NCBI GenBank assembly: GCA_025355465.1
Contig: JANXZO010000042.1
Coordinates: 62,001 to 126,000 of the forward strand
Direction of reading: 5' to 3'
Length of the DNA: 64,000 bases
DNA from: Bacteroidales bacterium
GTDB lineage: Bacteria; Bacteroidota; Bacteroidia; Bacteroidales; FEN-979
A program made the translations under genes and the position numbers. The notes beneath the pieces are model-generated. The model was not told the origin of the DNA. It did not search any database and saw only the letters and a list, made by a program, of their open reading frames with translations. Shown piece after piece: positions 36,901-44,170 of the stretch (its first letter is position 1; each line of letters starts with the position of its first letter).

Positions 36901-37086
36901 TCGGCAGAGAGCAGGCAGTCGCTGGGTATTGCTGTGGTAGGTGGATTGATCTTCTCTACCTTTCTTACCCTTTATATTATCCCGGCAATTTATTCTTATC
37001 TCTCCTCAAATCCGCGAACTGAGAAAATTGATTATACCGAGATGACCGTGGAAAAGAGATCCATCATGACCGACGATATAAGTTGA
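33973..37086 (+). CDS. RND-family inner-membrane efflux pump (AcrB/HAE1 type)
   Basis: 1037 residues, the full length of the HAE1 subgroup. Twelve membrane helices with two large periplasmic loops. Seen: MVFTLMILILGGVAFVYLGI (TM1), YPEMDPPVVTVTTTYSGANP, the proton-relay double Asp in TM4 (IGLVCDDAIVVLENIY, about 395-410), GLSINVLTLLAIVLA, and in TM10 the partner Lys in GLVTKNGILIVEFANQR. It exports small molecules from periplasm or membrane using proton motive force. The heavy-metal subgroup (CusA) motifs are not seen. Substrate unknown; the flanking deaminase and BMP-type lipoprotein suggest nucleoside-like compounds as one hypothesis. Confidence 0.95.
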   Translation: MSLSSLSIKKPVLAMVFTLMILILGGVAFVYLGIREYPEMDPPVVTVTTTYSGANPEIIQAQITEPLEDAINGIEGIRVLSSVSTDQSSLITVEFNLGKEMESAANDVRDRVSKAIKLLPKDVDPPIVEKLSANANAIIFMIVRSYERNIMEVNDLVENTIKTRLQTIQGVGDIKIFGEKKYSMRLWLDPYKMASNGITAVDIERAVNRENVELPSGRVEGDLTELTIRTLGLLQTPEQFNNLIIKQEAGNIIRLSDIGTAELYPENDRSTVLMELLPVIIIGVVPQTGANNVAIADEFYKRMESLKKEIPADYDVKIGYDFTKFEREAVKEVQQTILVSLILVVLIIFLFLRDWRSTIIPVAAIPVSIIGSFVIMAVMGLSINVLTLLAIVLAIGLVCDDAIVVLENIYTKIDTGMHPVEAALKGMKEIFFAVVSTTITLAAVFLPVMFLQGLVGRLFKEFAIVVAGSVLISAFVALTLSPMMCSRILKNQRHLNANWLINKTEPFFLALNRGYRYSLKAFMDRRWLVFPVFMVLIVSIGWLFRSLHSELAPFEDRSNIRIPTLAPEGSTYEFMTGYMARLDKYIADSFPEASVSFSWISPSLGTIENPNKAQQIVYFVDPGKRTRSQHEMFKKMSGDLQNITGIRTFPFEPPTIGDRFSGQPVQYVLLAPSLNDLNKVLPKFLEEARKIPALQFVDANFKVNKPELRITIDREKASQLGVSTAEIARTMQLALSGQRYGYFIMDGLQYEIIGQVSRADRDRPDDLKALYVRNDKNELIALDNLITTTESINPASIFSFNRYIAATVSAGLAPGSALGDGIAALDDVSKKVLPDTFNTALAGQSRDYRESSSSLIFVFLLTIVLIYLILAAQFESFIDPLIILFTVPLAIAGALFSLWYFNQTFNIFSEIGIIMLIGLVTKNGILIVEFANQRKASGIDKMEAVQRAAISRLRPILMTSCAMILGILPIALKLGASAESRQSLGIAVVGGLIFSTFLTLYIIPAIYSYLSSNPRTEKIDYTEMTVEKRSIMTDDIS

Positions 37087-38390
37087 TGAAAAAGACCATG
37101 ATCACCGGCTTAATACTGTTGCTGTTTGCAGGCAGGCTCCTTGCACAAACGATATTATCACTGGAAGATGCTGTATCTACGGGACTTTCCAATAACTATG
37201 GCATTGTGATCGCGAAAAACCAGGTACGGACAGCCCAAAACAATGCCACACCCGGAAACGCAGGAATGCTTCCTTCCTTAAATCTGATTGCCTCCTATGT
37301 CAAAGGCTGGAGTGATGCAAAGGTGAAGGTCCTTGCGGGTTCCGAGCTGGATGCGCCGAATGCCCAGAGTGATCTGTTGAACGCCGGAATAGGTCTGAAT
37401 TGGACCATCTTCGACGGCATGAAAATGTTTATCACCTGGGATAAGCTCAAGAAACTTGAGGAGATCAGTGAGCTCAGCGCAAAGATCACCATGGAAAATA
37501 CGATGGCGAAGATCATCGGGAGTTACTACGATATTATCAGACAGGTTCGGGTTCGTGCAATCCTTATTGAGCAGGTAGATATCTCAAAGTTCCGGCGCGA
37601 ACTTGCCCGGATGCGTTTTGAGACCGGCACCGGTTCTGAGATGGAGTACCTGAAGGCAAAAGTTGAGTTGAATGCAGATGTGGCGGCTTTATCGAACCAG
37701 CAAACCGTTTATGAAAATTCCAAAACCACGCTAAACGACCTGTTGGCGAGGGATGTAAACACCCCGTTTGAGGTGCGTGATACGATCGTAATAAACCTAA
37801 TGCCAGACTATGATAGTCTCCGGCGTTCCATGAGATCGGCCAACCGGAATCTGGTCCTGGCTGCAAGGAACAAACAGGTAGGACAGTTGTCGGTACAATC
37901 GGCCAGGGCTGATCAATGGCCCACACTGGGTGTTTATGCCAACTATAACTACCTCCTTTCCGAGACCGGCGCCAATTTTGTTCAGTACAACCGGAATTTT
38001 GGTCCCTCGGTAGGGGTACAGCTGAACATGAAACTTTTCGATGGGCTTAATCTCCGAAGGCAGTATAAAAATGCAGGCATCACACTGGAAAATGATGAAT
38101 TTGAGATCAGGCAGCTGGAGAACAGACTTGAAGCCTACCTGGCACGTATCTACAATGATTACCGAAATCAGTTGGAGATGATCGGGTTTGAGCAGGAGAA
38201 TCTGCTGATGGCCCAGCGAAACATGGACATTGCCGAGGAGAGTTATAAGATCGGGGCGATCTCCTCCCTGCAGCTGCGCGAAGTCCAGCATGACCTTCTT
38301 GATGCCGGCACGCGCATGGTAACTGCCGAATTCAGGACCAAGCTCACGGAGACCGAACTCCTGTTGTTAAGCGGCAAACTTATTCAATAA
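37086..38390 (+). CDS. TolC-family outer-membrane efflux channel
   Basis: 434 residues from the ATG at 37086, which overlaps the TGA of the pump gene by one base. Signal peptide to about residue 21 (LLLFAGRLLAQ). Two repeats of the OEP family with long helices: ILSLEDAVSTGLSNNYGIVIAKNQVRTA-like opening, MLPSLNLIASYVKGW, ARMRFETGTGSEMEYLKAK, and in the second repeat WPTLGVYANYNY and AEESYKIGAISSLQLREVQ. It forms the outer-membrane duct of the tripartite pump. Confidence 0.93.
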   Translation: MKKTMITGLILLLFAGRLLAQTILSLEDAVSTGLSNNYGIVIAKNQVRTAQNNATPGNAGMLPSLNLIASYVKGWSDAKVKVLAGSELDAPNAQSDLLNAGIGLNWTIFDGMKMFITWDKLKKLEEISELSAKITMENTMAKIIGSYYDIIRQVRVRAILIEQVDISKFRRELARMRFETGTGSEMEYLKAKVELNADVAALSNQQTVYENSKTTLNDLLARDVNTPFEVRDTIVINLMPDYDSLRRSMRSANRNLVLAARNKQVGQLSVQSARADQWPTLGVYANYNYLLSETGANFVQYNRNFGPSVGVQLNMKLFDGLNLRRQYKNAGITLENDEFEIRQLENRLEAYLARIYNDYRNQLEMIGFEQENLLMAQRNMDIAEESYKIGAISSLQLREVQHDLLDAGTRMVTAEFRTKLTETELLLLSGKLIQ

Positions 38391-38415
38391 AACCAATGAA
38401 AATAACTCCTCACGT

Positions 38416-39453
38416 ATGAACAAACTACCGGTTGCAACTTTGTGTTTACTACTGATCTCATTAACCCTGTTCACATCATGCCTGAAAAAGTCGGATCCTG
38501 ATCCCTTGCCTGTATTCAAAATTGGATTTGTAAGCGGGCTCGGCGGACTTTCCGACCGCGGTTTCAACCAGAATATTCTGACCGGAGTTCAGCAGGCGGC
38601 AAACGATTTTCCGGTGTACTGCGAGGTCTATGAAATCAGCACGGTGCTCGATATTCCGAAGGGGATTGAATATTTCCGGTCAAGGGGTATCAATCTGATC
38701 ATCACGGCTGGTTTTGATGCATCTCAGGCAACCATCGCAGCGGCTACGGCGAATCCTTCCCTTGATTTCCTGATCCTGGACTGCGCGATAGCAAACCCGC
38801 CGGCAAACATGCTTTGCGCCGTTTTCGACGTGGATCAGAGTTCATTCCCCTGCGGGTTCCTTGCAGCTTACTGGGCTTCCGGGCAGAATCAAGTGAATCC
38901 GGTGACCGGCTTTGTGGCAGGTCCGGAAATTACGGAGATCCGGCAGTTTTCAGTAAGCTATGCGCATGGGGTGGAATATTTCAATACGAAATATAATCAG
39001 CATGTACGGTCATCGGGCTATTTCGCTACCTCCTTCAATGATACCATGCAGGGGGCAAAACTTGCCGACTCGCTGTTACAGCAGCACGCCTCCGTCATCT
39101 TTGCATTTGCCGGCAGAACAGGAAATGGTGCGCTTTACAAGGCAAAAGAAGCCGGAAAATGGGCCATCGGCGTGGACGTGGATCAGTTTATCTCCATCCC
39201 CCAGGTTGGTTCTGCATTGCTCACCTCCTGCATAAAAGAGCTGGATGTGGTGGTATACGGCGTGATCGGGGAGTATTCGACCGGCTATTTCGGGGGTGGC
39301 AGGATCATCCATGGAAATCTTGAAAACGGAGGTGTCGGCATGGCCCCGTTTCATGATTTCGAAACCAGTATTCCCGACAGCATCAAGATGGCGCTTGAAA
39401 ACATAAAAACCGGAATAAAAACCGGAACCATCAAGACCGGCTGGCCTGAATAG
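38416..39453 (+). CDS. BMP/PnrA-family substrate-binding lipoprotein
   Basis: 345 residues. Lipoprotein signal with LFTSCLKKSDPDP (Cys about residue 21). Periplasmic-binding-protein fold of the basic membrane protein (BMP) family: FKIGFVSGLGGLSDRGFNQ opening, ITAGFDASQATIAAA, GFVAGPEITEIRQF, and GKWAIGVDVDQ. PnrA/TmpC relatives with known ligand bind purine nucleosides as parts of ABC importers. Here there is no ABC permease or ATPase nearby; instead it is 25 bases after the TolC gene, the last member of the deaminase/RND run. The DRGFNQ and GVDVDQ residues correspond to nucleoside-contacting segments in that family. Whether it binds nucleoside is inference. Confidence 0.85.
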   Translation: MNKLPVATLCLLLISLTLFTSCLKKSDPDPLPVFKIGFVSGLGGLSDRGFNQNILTGVQQAANDFPVYCEVYEISTVLDIPKGIEYFRSRGINLIITAGFDASQATIAAATANPSLDFLILDCAIANPPANMLCAVFDVDQSSFPCGFLAAYWASGQNQVNPVTGFVAGPEITEIRQFSVSYAHGVEYFNTKYNQHVRSSGYFATSFNDTMQGAKLADSLLQQHASVIFAFAGRTGNGALYKAKEAGKWAIGVDVDQFISIPQVGSALLTSCIKELDVVVYGVIGEYSTGYFGGGRIIHGNLENGGVGMAPFHDFETSIPDSIKMALENIKTGIKTGTIKTGWPE

Positions 39454-39467
39454 CAGGTCTTCTCCTC

Positions 39468-39893
39468 CTATCTAAGTCTCCTGTAATAGACACCAAACAA
39501 GATCACAAGCAGTATATATACCGCCGTGGTGGATATTGCCGCATTAGGCTGCTTGAGGTAAAATGTAGCAAGAGCCACGCAGGAGAATGCCATGATGTAA
39601 TATCCCGTGCGGCGAAGTTTCCAGATCAGCACAGTTCCTGAAAATGCGAGGGCGTTCAGTACAGAGCCGGCCAGAAACAGCAGGAGGATCCGGGATGGCG
39701 TATAATGGTCCTCCGGTATATATATGTTCAGCACATGGGTGATTCGGCCGGAATAAAAGGTTGCAAGGAGGAAAAGGATCGAGAGGAAGCCGAAATTGAC
39801 CATGGCAAAAAGACAAAGTGCCGAAAGCAGGAAAGGCCGGGAAACCGGGTTCTTCTTTGTCCCGAACTCAATGGGATTGATCTCTTCCGTCAT
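39468..39893 (-). CDS. Four-helix membrane protein, unknown function
   Basis: 141 residues. N-terminal cytoplasmic stretch (about 1-20), then four hydrophobic segments (about 22-48, 68-92, 95-110, 116-135), with WKLRRTGYYIMAF between the second and third. No recognised family beyond general small membrane proteins of Bacteroidota. It directly follows, on the same strand, a similar gene (39895-40344) with RLKKAGFHVYTI at the equivalent position; the two look like diverged tandem duplicates. The stop lies 14 bases from the convergent BMP lipoprotein stop. Confidence 0.7.
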   Translation of the reverse strand: MTEEINPIEFGTKKNPVSRPFLLSALCLFAMVNFGFLSILFLLATFYSGRITHVLNIYIPEDHYTPSRILLLFLAGSVLNALAFSGTVLIWKLRRTGYYIMAFSCVALATFYLKQPNAAISTTAVYILLVILFGVYYRRLR

Positions 39894-39894
39894 C

Positions 39895-40344
39895 TCAGTG
39901 CATGAATTTTAGTTGGGTACTATACAAAATGATGAACGTTCCGGAGAATAGGATGTCGAGAAAATTAGGACCGGGCAGATGCATAAAATACATCGGTGAG
40001 ATGACAAGCAGTATCTGGAAGATGGTATACACATGAAAACCTGCCTTTTTTAACCGCATCATCAGGACTGCCCCGATGATGGAGCCGACATAAAAAACCC
40101 CGGAAAGAAAGAAAAATAGCGGTTTTGCCTCAAGAATCGCATCCACGCCGGGGATATTAAACTTATCGGCAAACTCCTTGATTACGATCACAAAAATGTC
40201 GTAGAAAGCGGCAAACATCCAGCTTGAAACAAGGTTCAGTCCGCTCCCGACAAAGGTGAGAATACAAAGTACCGTGAGCAGGGTTTGCCGTTTTTCGGGC
40301 AATTGTGGGTCTGTAAGCGGGGGCGTGCTATTCAACTCTTCCAT
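39895..40344 (-). CDS. Four-helix membrane protein, tandem relative of the next gene
   Basis: 149 residues. Opens with a Pro-rich cytoplasmic tail (TPPLTDPQLPEKRQ), then four hydrophobic segments, the third following a short amphipathic part (FADKFNIPGVD). Helix spacing and the MRLKKAGFHVY motif match the neighbouring gene at 39468-39893; the two genes are one base apart. Function unknown. They lie downstream of the histidine ammonia-lyase gene on the same strand, 67 bases after its stop, and might be in its transcript. Confidence 0.7.
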   Translation of the reverse strand: MEELNSTPPLTDPQLPEKRQTLLTVLCILTFVGSGLNLVSSWMFAAFYDIFVIVIKEFADKFNIPGVDAILEAKPLFFFLSGVFYVGSIIGAVLMMRLKKAGFHVYTIFQILLVISPMYFMHLPGPNFLDILFSGTFIILYSTQLKFMH

Positions 40345-40410
40345 AAGGTGTTTTATTGTTAGGTACTGAACATTGATATGGCCTGCACCGGTACTAAATT
40401 CTCGTCAATA

Positions 40411-41934
40411 TTATTCCAGGGAGCCTACCACTCCTTCAACTTCATTCAGGATCTCGCACGATTTCACCAGCTCCTTCATTTTGTTATGGTCGGGGTAGAG
40501 CGGACGGTCAATGTCGAGGAAGTCTACATGCCGGCGAATCACCTCTTTGGCTTTGGTCGTACCTGTTCCGAATTTATATTCCCTGAAATCAAGTGCCTGA
40601 GCAGCAGCCATCAATTCAATTCCCAGAATGCCATAGGCATTATCAAGTATCTGAAAATTCTTGAGTGCGGTGTTCATCCCCATCGAGACAAAGTCTTCCT
40701 GATCGGCGGCAGCGGGGATAGACTGAATGGATGCCGGGGCCGAAAGGATCCGTTGTTCCACGATTTGCATGTCGGCCGTGTACTGGCTGAGCATCAGTCC
40801 GCTGAACATGCCGGCTCCCTTGGTAAGAAAAGAGGGTAAGCCAACACTGAGGGCTGGATTGTTGAGACGGTTCATGCGGCGTTCGCTCATCACACTGACC
40901 ATGGTGACAACATATCCGGCCATGTCCATCGGTACCGAAACAGGAGAACCCTGGAAGTTGGCACCGGAGAGCTGCAAGTTCTCATCGGGGAAAAAGATGG
41001 GGTTGTCGCCAACACCATTGAGCTCGATCTCAACCTGAGAGCGTGCATAGGCCAGTGCGTCATGGGCCGCGCCAATGACCTGCGGTGTTGAGCGCATCGA
41101 ATAGGCATCCTGTACTTTACATTTGACTTTAAGCTCTGCCAGGTCTCCGCCGCTTACACATTTAAGGATGGCTGCAGCACTGCGCACCGCACCTTTGAAT
41201 CCACGGATCTCGTGCAATTTCGGACTATACGGACGCATGTTGGCCTTCATGGCTTCGAGCGACATGGAAGCAGCAATTTCAGCTTGTTTCAGCCAGTTGT
41301 TGGCATCATAAAGGTACAGTGCGCTCATTGCGGTGAGTACATTGGAGCCATTGATCGTGGCCAGTCCGTCACGCGCCTGCAAGCCCGGGATGGGTATTCC
41401 TGCAGCTTCGAGGGCCGCTTTTCCCGACATCAGTTTCCCTTCGTAATAAGCTTCTCCTTCGCCCATCATCAGCAAAGCGATCTGCGACATGGGAGCCAGG
41501 TCGCCGCAGGCACCAACGGAACCTTTTTTGCAAACCATCGGGGTTACGCCTTTGTTCAGCATGTCGACCAGGGTCTGCGTGATTTCGAGACGTACTCCTG
41601 AATTGCCGTGGGCATGCACATTGATGCGACCGAGCATGGCTCCGCGTACCCAATCGATGGGCATCGGTTCACCGATTCCGGCAGCATGGTTATAAATCAG
41701 GTATTTTTGAAATTCCTTGACCTGCTCGTCATTCAATACCATTTCGGAAAATTCACCGATCCCGGTATTTACACCGTACATGATCTCATGGGCCAGAATC
41801 TTGCGCTCAAGCATGGCCCGGCACTTATGAATCCGTTCAATAGCTTCCGGTGCCAGTTCTACTTTTTGATTTTCGCGGGCAACACGAACTACATCTTCGA
41901 TGGTCAGGCCCGTTCCTTTTATTATTAGTGTCAT
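40411..41934 (-). CDS. hutH: Histidine ammonia-lyase family enzyme with Ala-Cys-Gly MIO triad
   Basis: 507 residues, normal for the family. It removes ammonia from histidine to give urocanate in the Hut pathway, if substrate assignment holds. HAL-type active-site residues are kept at the same numbers as in the Pseudomonas enzyme: Y53 (YGVNTGIG), H83 (IYNHAAGIGEP) and the Glu of DQEDFVSMG. The self-cyclising triad that forms the MIO cofactor is A142-C143-G144 (GSVGACGDLAPMSQ), not Ala-Ser-Gly; the DNA codon is TGC and the flanking sequence is clean. From memory, an engineered S143C in Pseudomonas HAL was matured to active enzyme, so activity is plausible. No hutU, hutI or ftcD is nearby. Confidence 0.88.
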   Translation of the reverse strand: MTLIIKGTGLTIEDVVRVARENQKVELAPEAIERIHKCRAMLERKILAHEIMYGVNTGIGEFSEMVLNDEQVKEFQKYLIYNHAAGIGEPMPIDWVRGAMLGRINVHAHGNSGVRLEITQTLVDMLNKGVTPMVCKKGSVGACGDLAPMSQIALLMMGEGEAYYEGKLMSGKAALEAAGIPIPGLQARDGLATINGSNVLTAMSALYLYDANNWLKQAEIAASMSLEAMKANMRPYSPKLHEIRGFKGAVRSAAAILKCVSGGDLAELKVKCKVQDAYSMRSTPQVIGAAHDALAYARSQVEIELNGVGDNPIFFPDENLQLSGANFQGSPVSVPMDMAGYVVTMVSVMSERRMNRLNNPALSVGLPSFLTKGAGMFSGLMLSQYTADMQIVEQRILSAPASIQSIPAAADQEDFVSMGMNTALKNFQILDNAYGILGIELMAAAQALDFREYKFGTGTTKAKEVIRRHVDFLDIDRPLYPDHNKMKELVKSCEILNEVEGVVGSLE

Positions 41935-41983
41935 AGTTATGAATTGAAAAGAATGATTGATTGACAGAAAAGATTGTTTAATA

Positions 41984-42018
41984 GGGTATGAGGGTATGAG
42001 GGTAAGAGGGTATTAGGG
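41984..42018. repeat. 8-bp tandem repeat GGGTATGA, 4.4 units
   Basis: GGGTATGA twice, GGGTAAGA, GGGTATTA, then GGG. It lies between hisS and hutH. Two more units of another 8-mer (TCACCATC, TCACCATG) follow at 42024-42039. Confidence 0.8.
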
Positions 42019-42115
42019 AAAAATCACCATCTCACCATGGCCCTATACTCTGCTCCAATCAAAAACGAACGGGCAGACAGGATTGCTGAGGCCCAGGTTC
42101 TTTTTACAGTTCGTT

Positions 42116-43483
42116 TCAATTCGTTGCGATTTTAATAAGTTCGTTGAGTGTTAATGAGTTCTGTTCGCCGGACAACATATTTTTCAGGGTCAGTTTTCCG
42201 GTTGCAATTTCGTCTTTTCCTGCCAGTACAACATAAGGAATTCCTTTACGGTTGGCATATTCCATCTGTTTCTTCAGTTTGGCTTGTTCGGGGTATAATT
42301 CGGCAGCGACCCCTGCTGAACGGATTGAAGATAAGGCGGACAGGCAAAATTTCTCCTCTTCCGTTCCGAAGTTTACAAACAACAGTTTGGTTGTGGTCCG
42401 GATGGTTTCCGGAAACGCCTGAAGTTCGTTCAATACATCATAAATGCGGTCGGCACCAAAAGAGACACCAACGCCCGACATGTTCGGGAGGCCGAAGATC
42501 CCGGTAAGGTCGTCGTAGCGTCCGCCTCCGCAGATGCTGCCAAGTTCAACATCCAAGGCTTTGACTTCAAATATGGTCCCGGTGTAGTAATTGAGGCCGC
42601 GGGCCAGCCTTATGTCGAAGTCGAACTTGTTCTTCGGGGCCAGGTTTTTCAAATGTTCGAGCACGGTTCGCATCTCTTCAAGTCCTTTACGGCCGGTTTC
42701 CGAGCCCTCGAAGAAAGTGTTTAAAACATCAAATTTCGTCTTTATCTTCCCTTCCAGTCCGATGATTGGCCTGAGTCTGGCCACAGAATCTGGCGAAATT
42801 CCCCGCTGAATAAGCTCCTCGTTGACCTTTTCCAGTCCGATTTTATCAAGTTTGTCGATGGCTACCGTGATGTCGGTGAGCTTTTCAGGTGCACCGATAC
42901 ATTCGGCAATACCGGCCAGGATTTTACGGTTGTTGAGGCGGATGAGAACATTCACACCCACTTTGGAAAACACTGCATCGATGATCTGAACCAGTTCAAC
43001 CTCATTCAGCAACGAGGGTGAACCAATCACATCCACGTCGCACTGAAAGAACTCACGGTAACGTCCCTTCTGTGGACGGTCGGCACGCCATACCGGCTGG
43101 ATCTGGTATCGTTTGAAGGGAAACACCAGTTCGTTCTGATGCTGCACAACAAACCGGGCGAAAGGTACTGTCAGGTCATAACGAAGGCCTTTTTCGGCAA
43201 TATGATGCGTAAACGTGTTCAAATCCTGCATTTTAATTTCTTTATCCTGCATGCCATCGAGGTAGTCTCCCGAATTCAGGATTTTAAACAGTAGCCGGTC
43301 ACCCTCCTCTCCATATTTTCCCATGAGGGTGGAGAGGTTTTCCATGGCCGGGGTTTCGATTGGAAGGTACCCGAAAATTTTGAAGACTTCCCGAATAGAG
43401 TCAAAGATAAAATTCCGACGAACCATTTCAGTGGAAGAAAAATCGCGCGTACCTTTAGGGATCGAAGGTTTCTGAACAGCCAT
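42116..43483 (-). CDS. hisS: Histidine-tRNA ligase
   Basis: 455 residues, class II aminoacyl-tRNA synthetase. Seen: [17 protein letters not shown] with the first conserved segment, motif 2 [20 protein letters not shown], histidine-binding [24 protein letters not shown], motif 3 [15 protein letters not shown], and the C-terminal anticodon domain (about 360-455) with [17 protein letters not shown]. Starts at the ATG at 43483. The promoter element CAAAGATA (minus TATCTTTG) is only 16 bases upstream, so the leader is very short. Confidence 0.96.
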   Translation of the reverse strand: MAVQKPSIPKGTRDFSSTEMVRRNFIFDSIREVFKIFGYLPIETPAMENLSTLMGKYGEEGDRLLFKILNSGDYLDGMQDKEIKMQDLNTFTHHIAEKGLRYDLTVPFARFVVQHQNELVFPFKRYQIQPVWRADRPQKGRYREFFQCDVDVIGSPSLLNEVELVQIIDAVFSKVGVNVLIRLNNRKILAGIAECIGAPEKLTDITVAIDKLDKIGLEKVNEELIQRGISPDSVARLRPIIGLEGKIKTKFDVLNTFFEGSETGRKGLEEMRTVLEHLKNLAPKNKFDFDIRLARGLNYYTGTIFEVKALDVELGSICGGGRYDDLTGIFGLPNMSGVGVSFGADRIYDVLNELQAFPETIRTTTKLLFVNFGTEEEKFCLSALSSIRSAGVAAELYPEQAKLKKQMEYANRKGIPYVVLAGKDEIATGKLTLKNMLSGEQNSLTLNELIKIATN

Positions 43484-43498
43484 CTGTTAAATTTTGTA

Positions 43499-43506
43499 CA
43501 AAGATA
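43499..43506 (-). promoter_or_regulatory. Bacteroidetes-type -7 element for hisS
   Basis: TATCTTTG on the minus strand between hisS and the cupin gene. Distance to the start implies a leader of about 10 bases. No -33 core at standard spacing. Confidence 0.45.
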
Positions 43507-43517
43507 GAAGAAAAAGA

Positions 43518-44012
43518 TCAACCTTTTTCCGGGGCGGGGGAATCCAGGTCCAACCCGGTGAGTAATGCACGAATGTACTCGGTTGTTCCGGCTTCTCCTT
43601 CGCGCGGAGCCCAGGGTGCCCAGTTTTTATCATTGATCGGATGATACGGGCCATTTTTGATTTCGTAAACCATGGTGCCCGGCTCCAAGGCAATGATCAT
43701 ATGAAATCGTTTGGGTGGGATTTCGGCACCATAACTGCCTTGTGACGGATCAATAAGGATCCAGTCGATGACGGTGCCGTTGTTGTCGAATTCCAGAACC
43801 AGCAACCGCCCTTTCAGCACGACAAAGGCCTCAACTTTGTCGGGATTTTCGTGTTTGTGCGGCTGAATGTAACTCCATGGCTCAATGGCATTGAGCATGC
43901 GTTGCAGAGGATCGGAATATTCAGGATGAAAATTGTAATTCTTCCTCTTTCGGGGCGAATTCACAGCCTCCGCTGAAACACTTTCCAATAGCGCCTTGTC
44001 GATTTTTATCAT
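43518..44012 (-). CDS. WbuC-family cupin-fold protein
   Basis: 164 residues. Small cupin of the WbuC family, found in O-antigen and other polysaccharide clusters, with metal-binding pattern: RKRKNYNFHPEYSDPLQRML opening, then the cupin motif 1 (WSYIQPHKHENPDKVEAFVVL, metal His x2 and Glu) and motif 2 (YGAEIPPKRFHMIIALE, metal His). Function in the family is not established; sugar isomerisation or binding is supposed. The neighbouring glycosyltransferases and EttA are on the same strand but separated by repeat arrays. Starts at the ATG at 44012. Confidence 0.8.
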   Translation of the reverse strand: MIKIDKALLESVSAEAVNSPRKRKNYNFHPEYSDPLQRMLNAIEPWSYIQPHKHENPDKVEAFVVLKGRLLVLEFDNNGTVIDWILIDPSQGSYGAEIPPKRFHMIIALEPGTMVYEIKNGPYHPINDKNWAPWAPREGEAGTTEYIRALLTGLDLDSPAPEKG

Positions 44013-44031
44013 TTTTTTAACGGCCGGTTTT

Positions 44032-44106
44032 CACCATCTCACCATCTCACCATCTCACCATTTTACCATTTCACCATTTCACCATCTCACCATTTCACCA
44101 TTTCAC
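44032..44106. repeat. 8-bp tandem repeat CACCATCT/CACCATTT, about nine units
   Basis: Nine consecutive 8-mers (CACCATCT x3, CACCATTT, TACCATTT, CACCATTT, CACCATCT, CACCATTT x2) plus a partial one, between the cupin gene and ettA. Differences between units are only C/T changes at two positions. Confidence 0.9.
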
Positions 44107-44111
44107 GAGGT

Positions 44112-44130
44112 ACAGGGGCACAGGGGCACA
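44112..44130. repeat. 8-bp tandem repeat ACAGGGGC, 2.4 units
   Basis: ACAGGGGC twice then ACA, five bases after the previous array. Again period 8 but a different motif. Confidence 0.65.
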
Positions 44131-44143
44131 AGGTAATGTTAAA

Positions 44144-44170
44144 ATTCGTGCATTCGTGCATTCGTGCATT
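44144..44170. repeat. 8-bp tandem repeat ATTCGTGC (TGCATTCG), 3.4 units, ending on the ettA stop
   Basis: Three perfect units plus ATT; the last two bases belong to the ettA stop codon (44169-44171, TTA on the plus strand). The same motif recurs at 45886-45940 and 58073-58103. Confidence 0.85.

Noticed and set aside
41935-42115. A structured RNA between hisS and hutH
   Set aside because: No stable hairpin series or T-run was found beyond the short repeats.
44032-44170. CRISPR array
   Set aside because: The repeat is 8 bases with no spacers; CRISPR repeats are much longer and separated by unique spacers.
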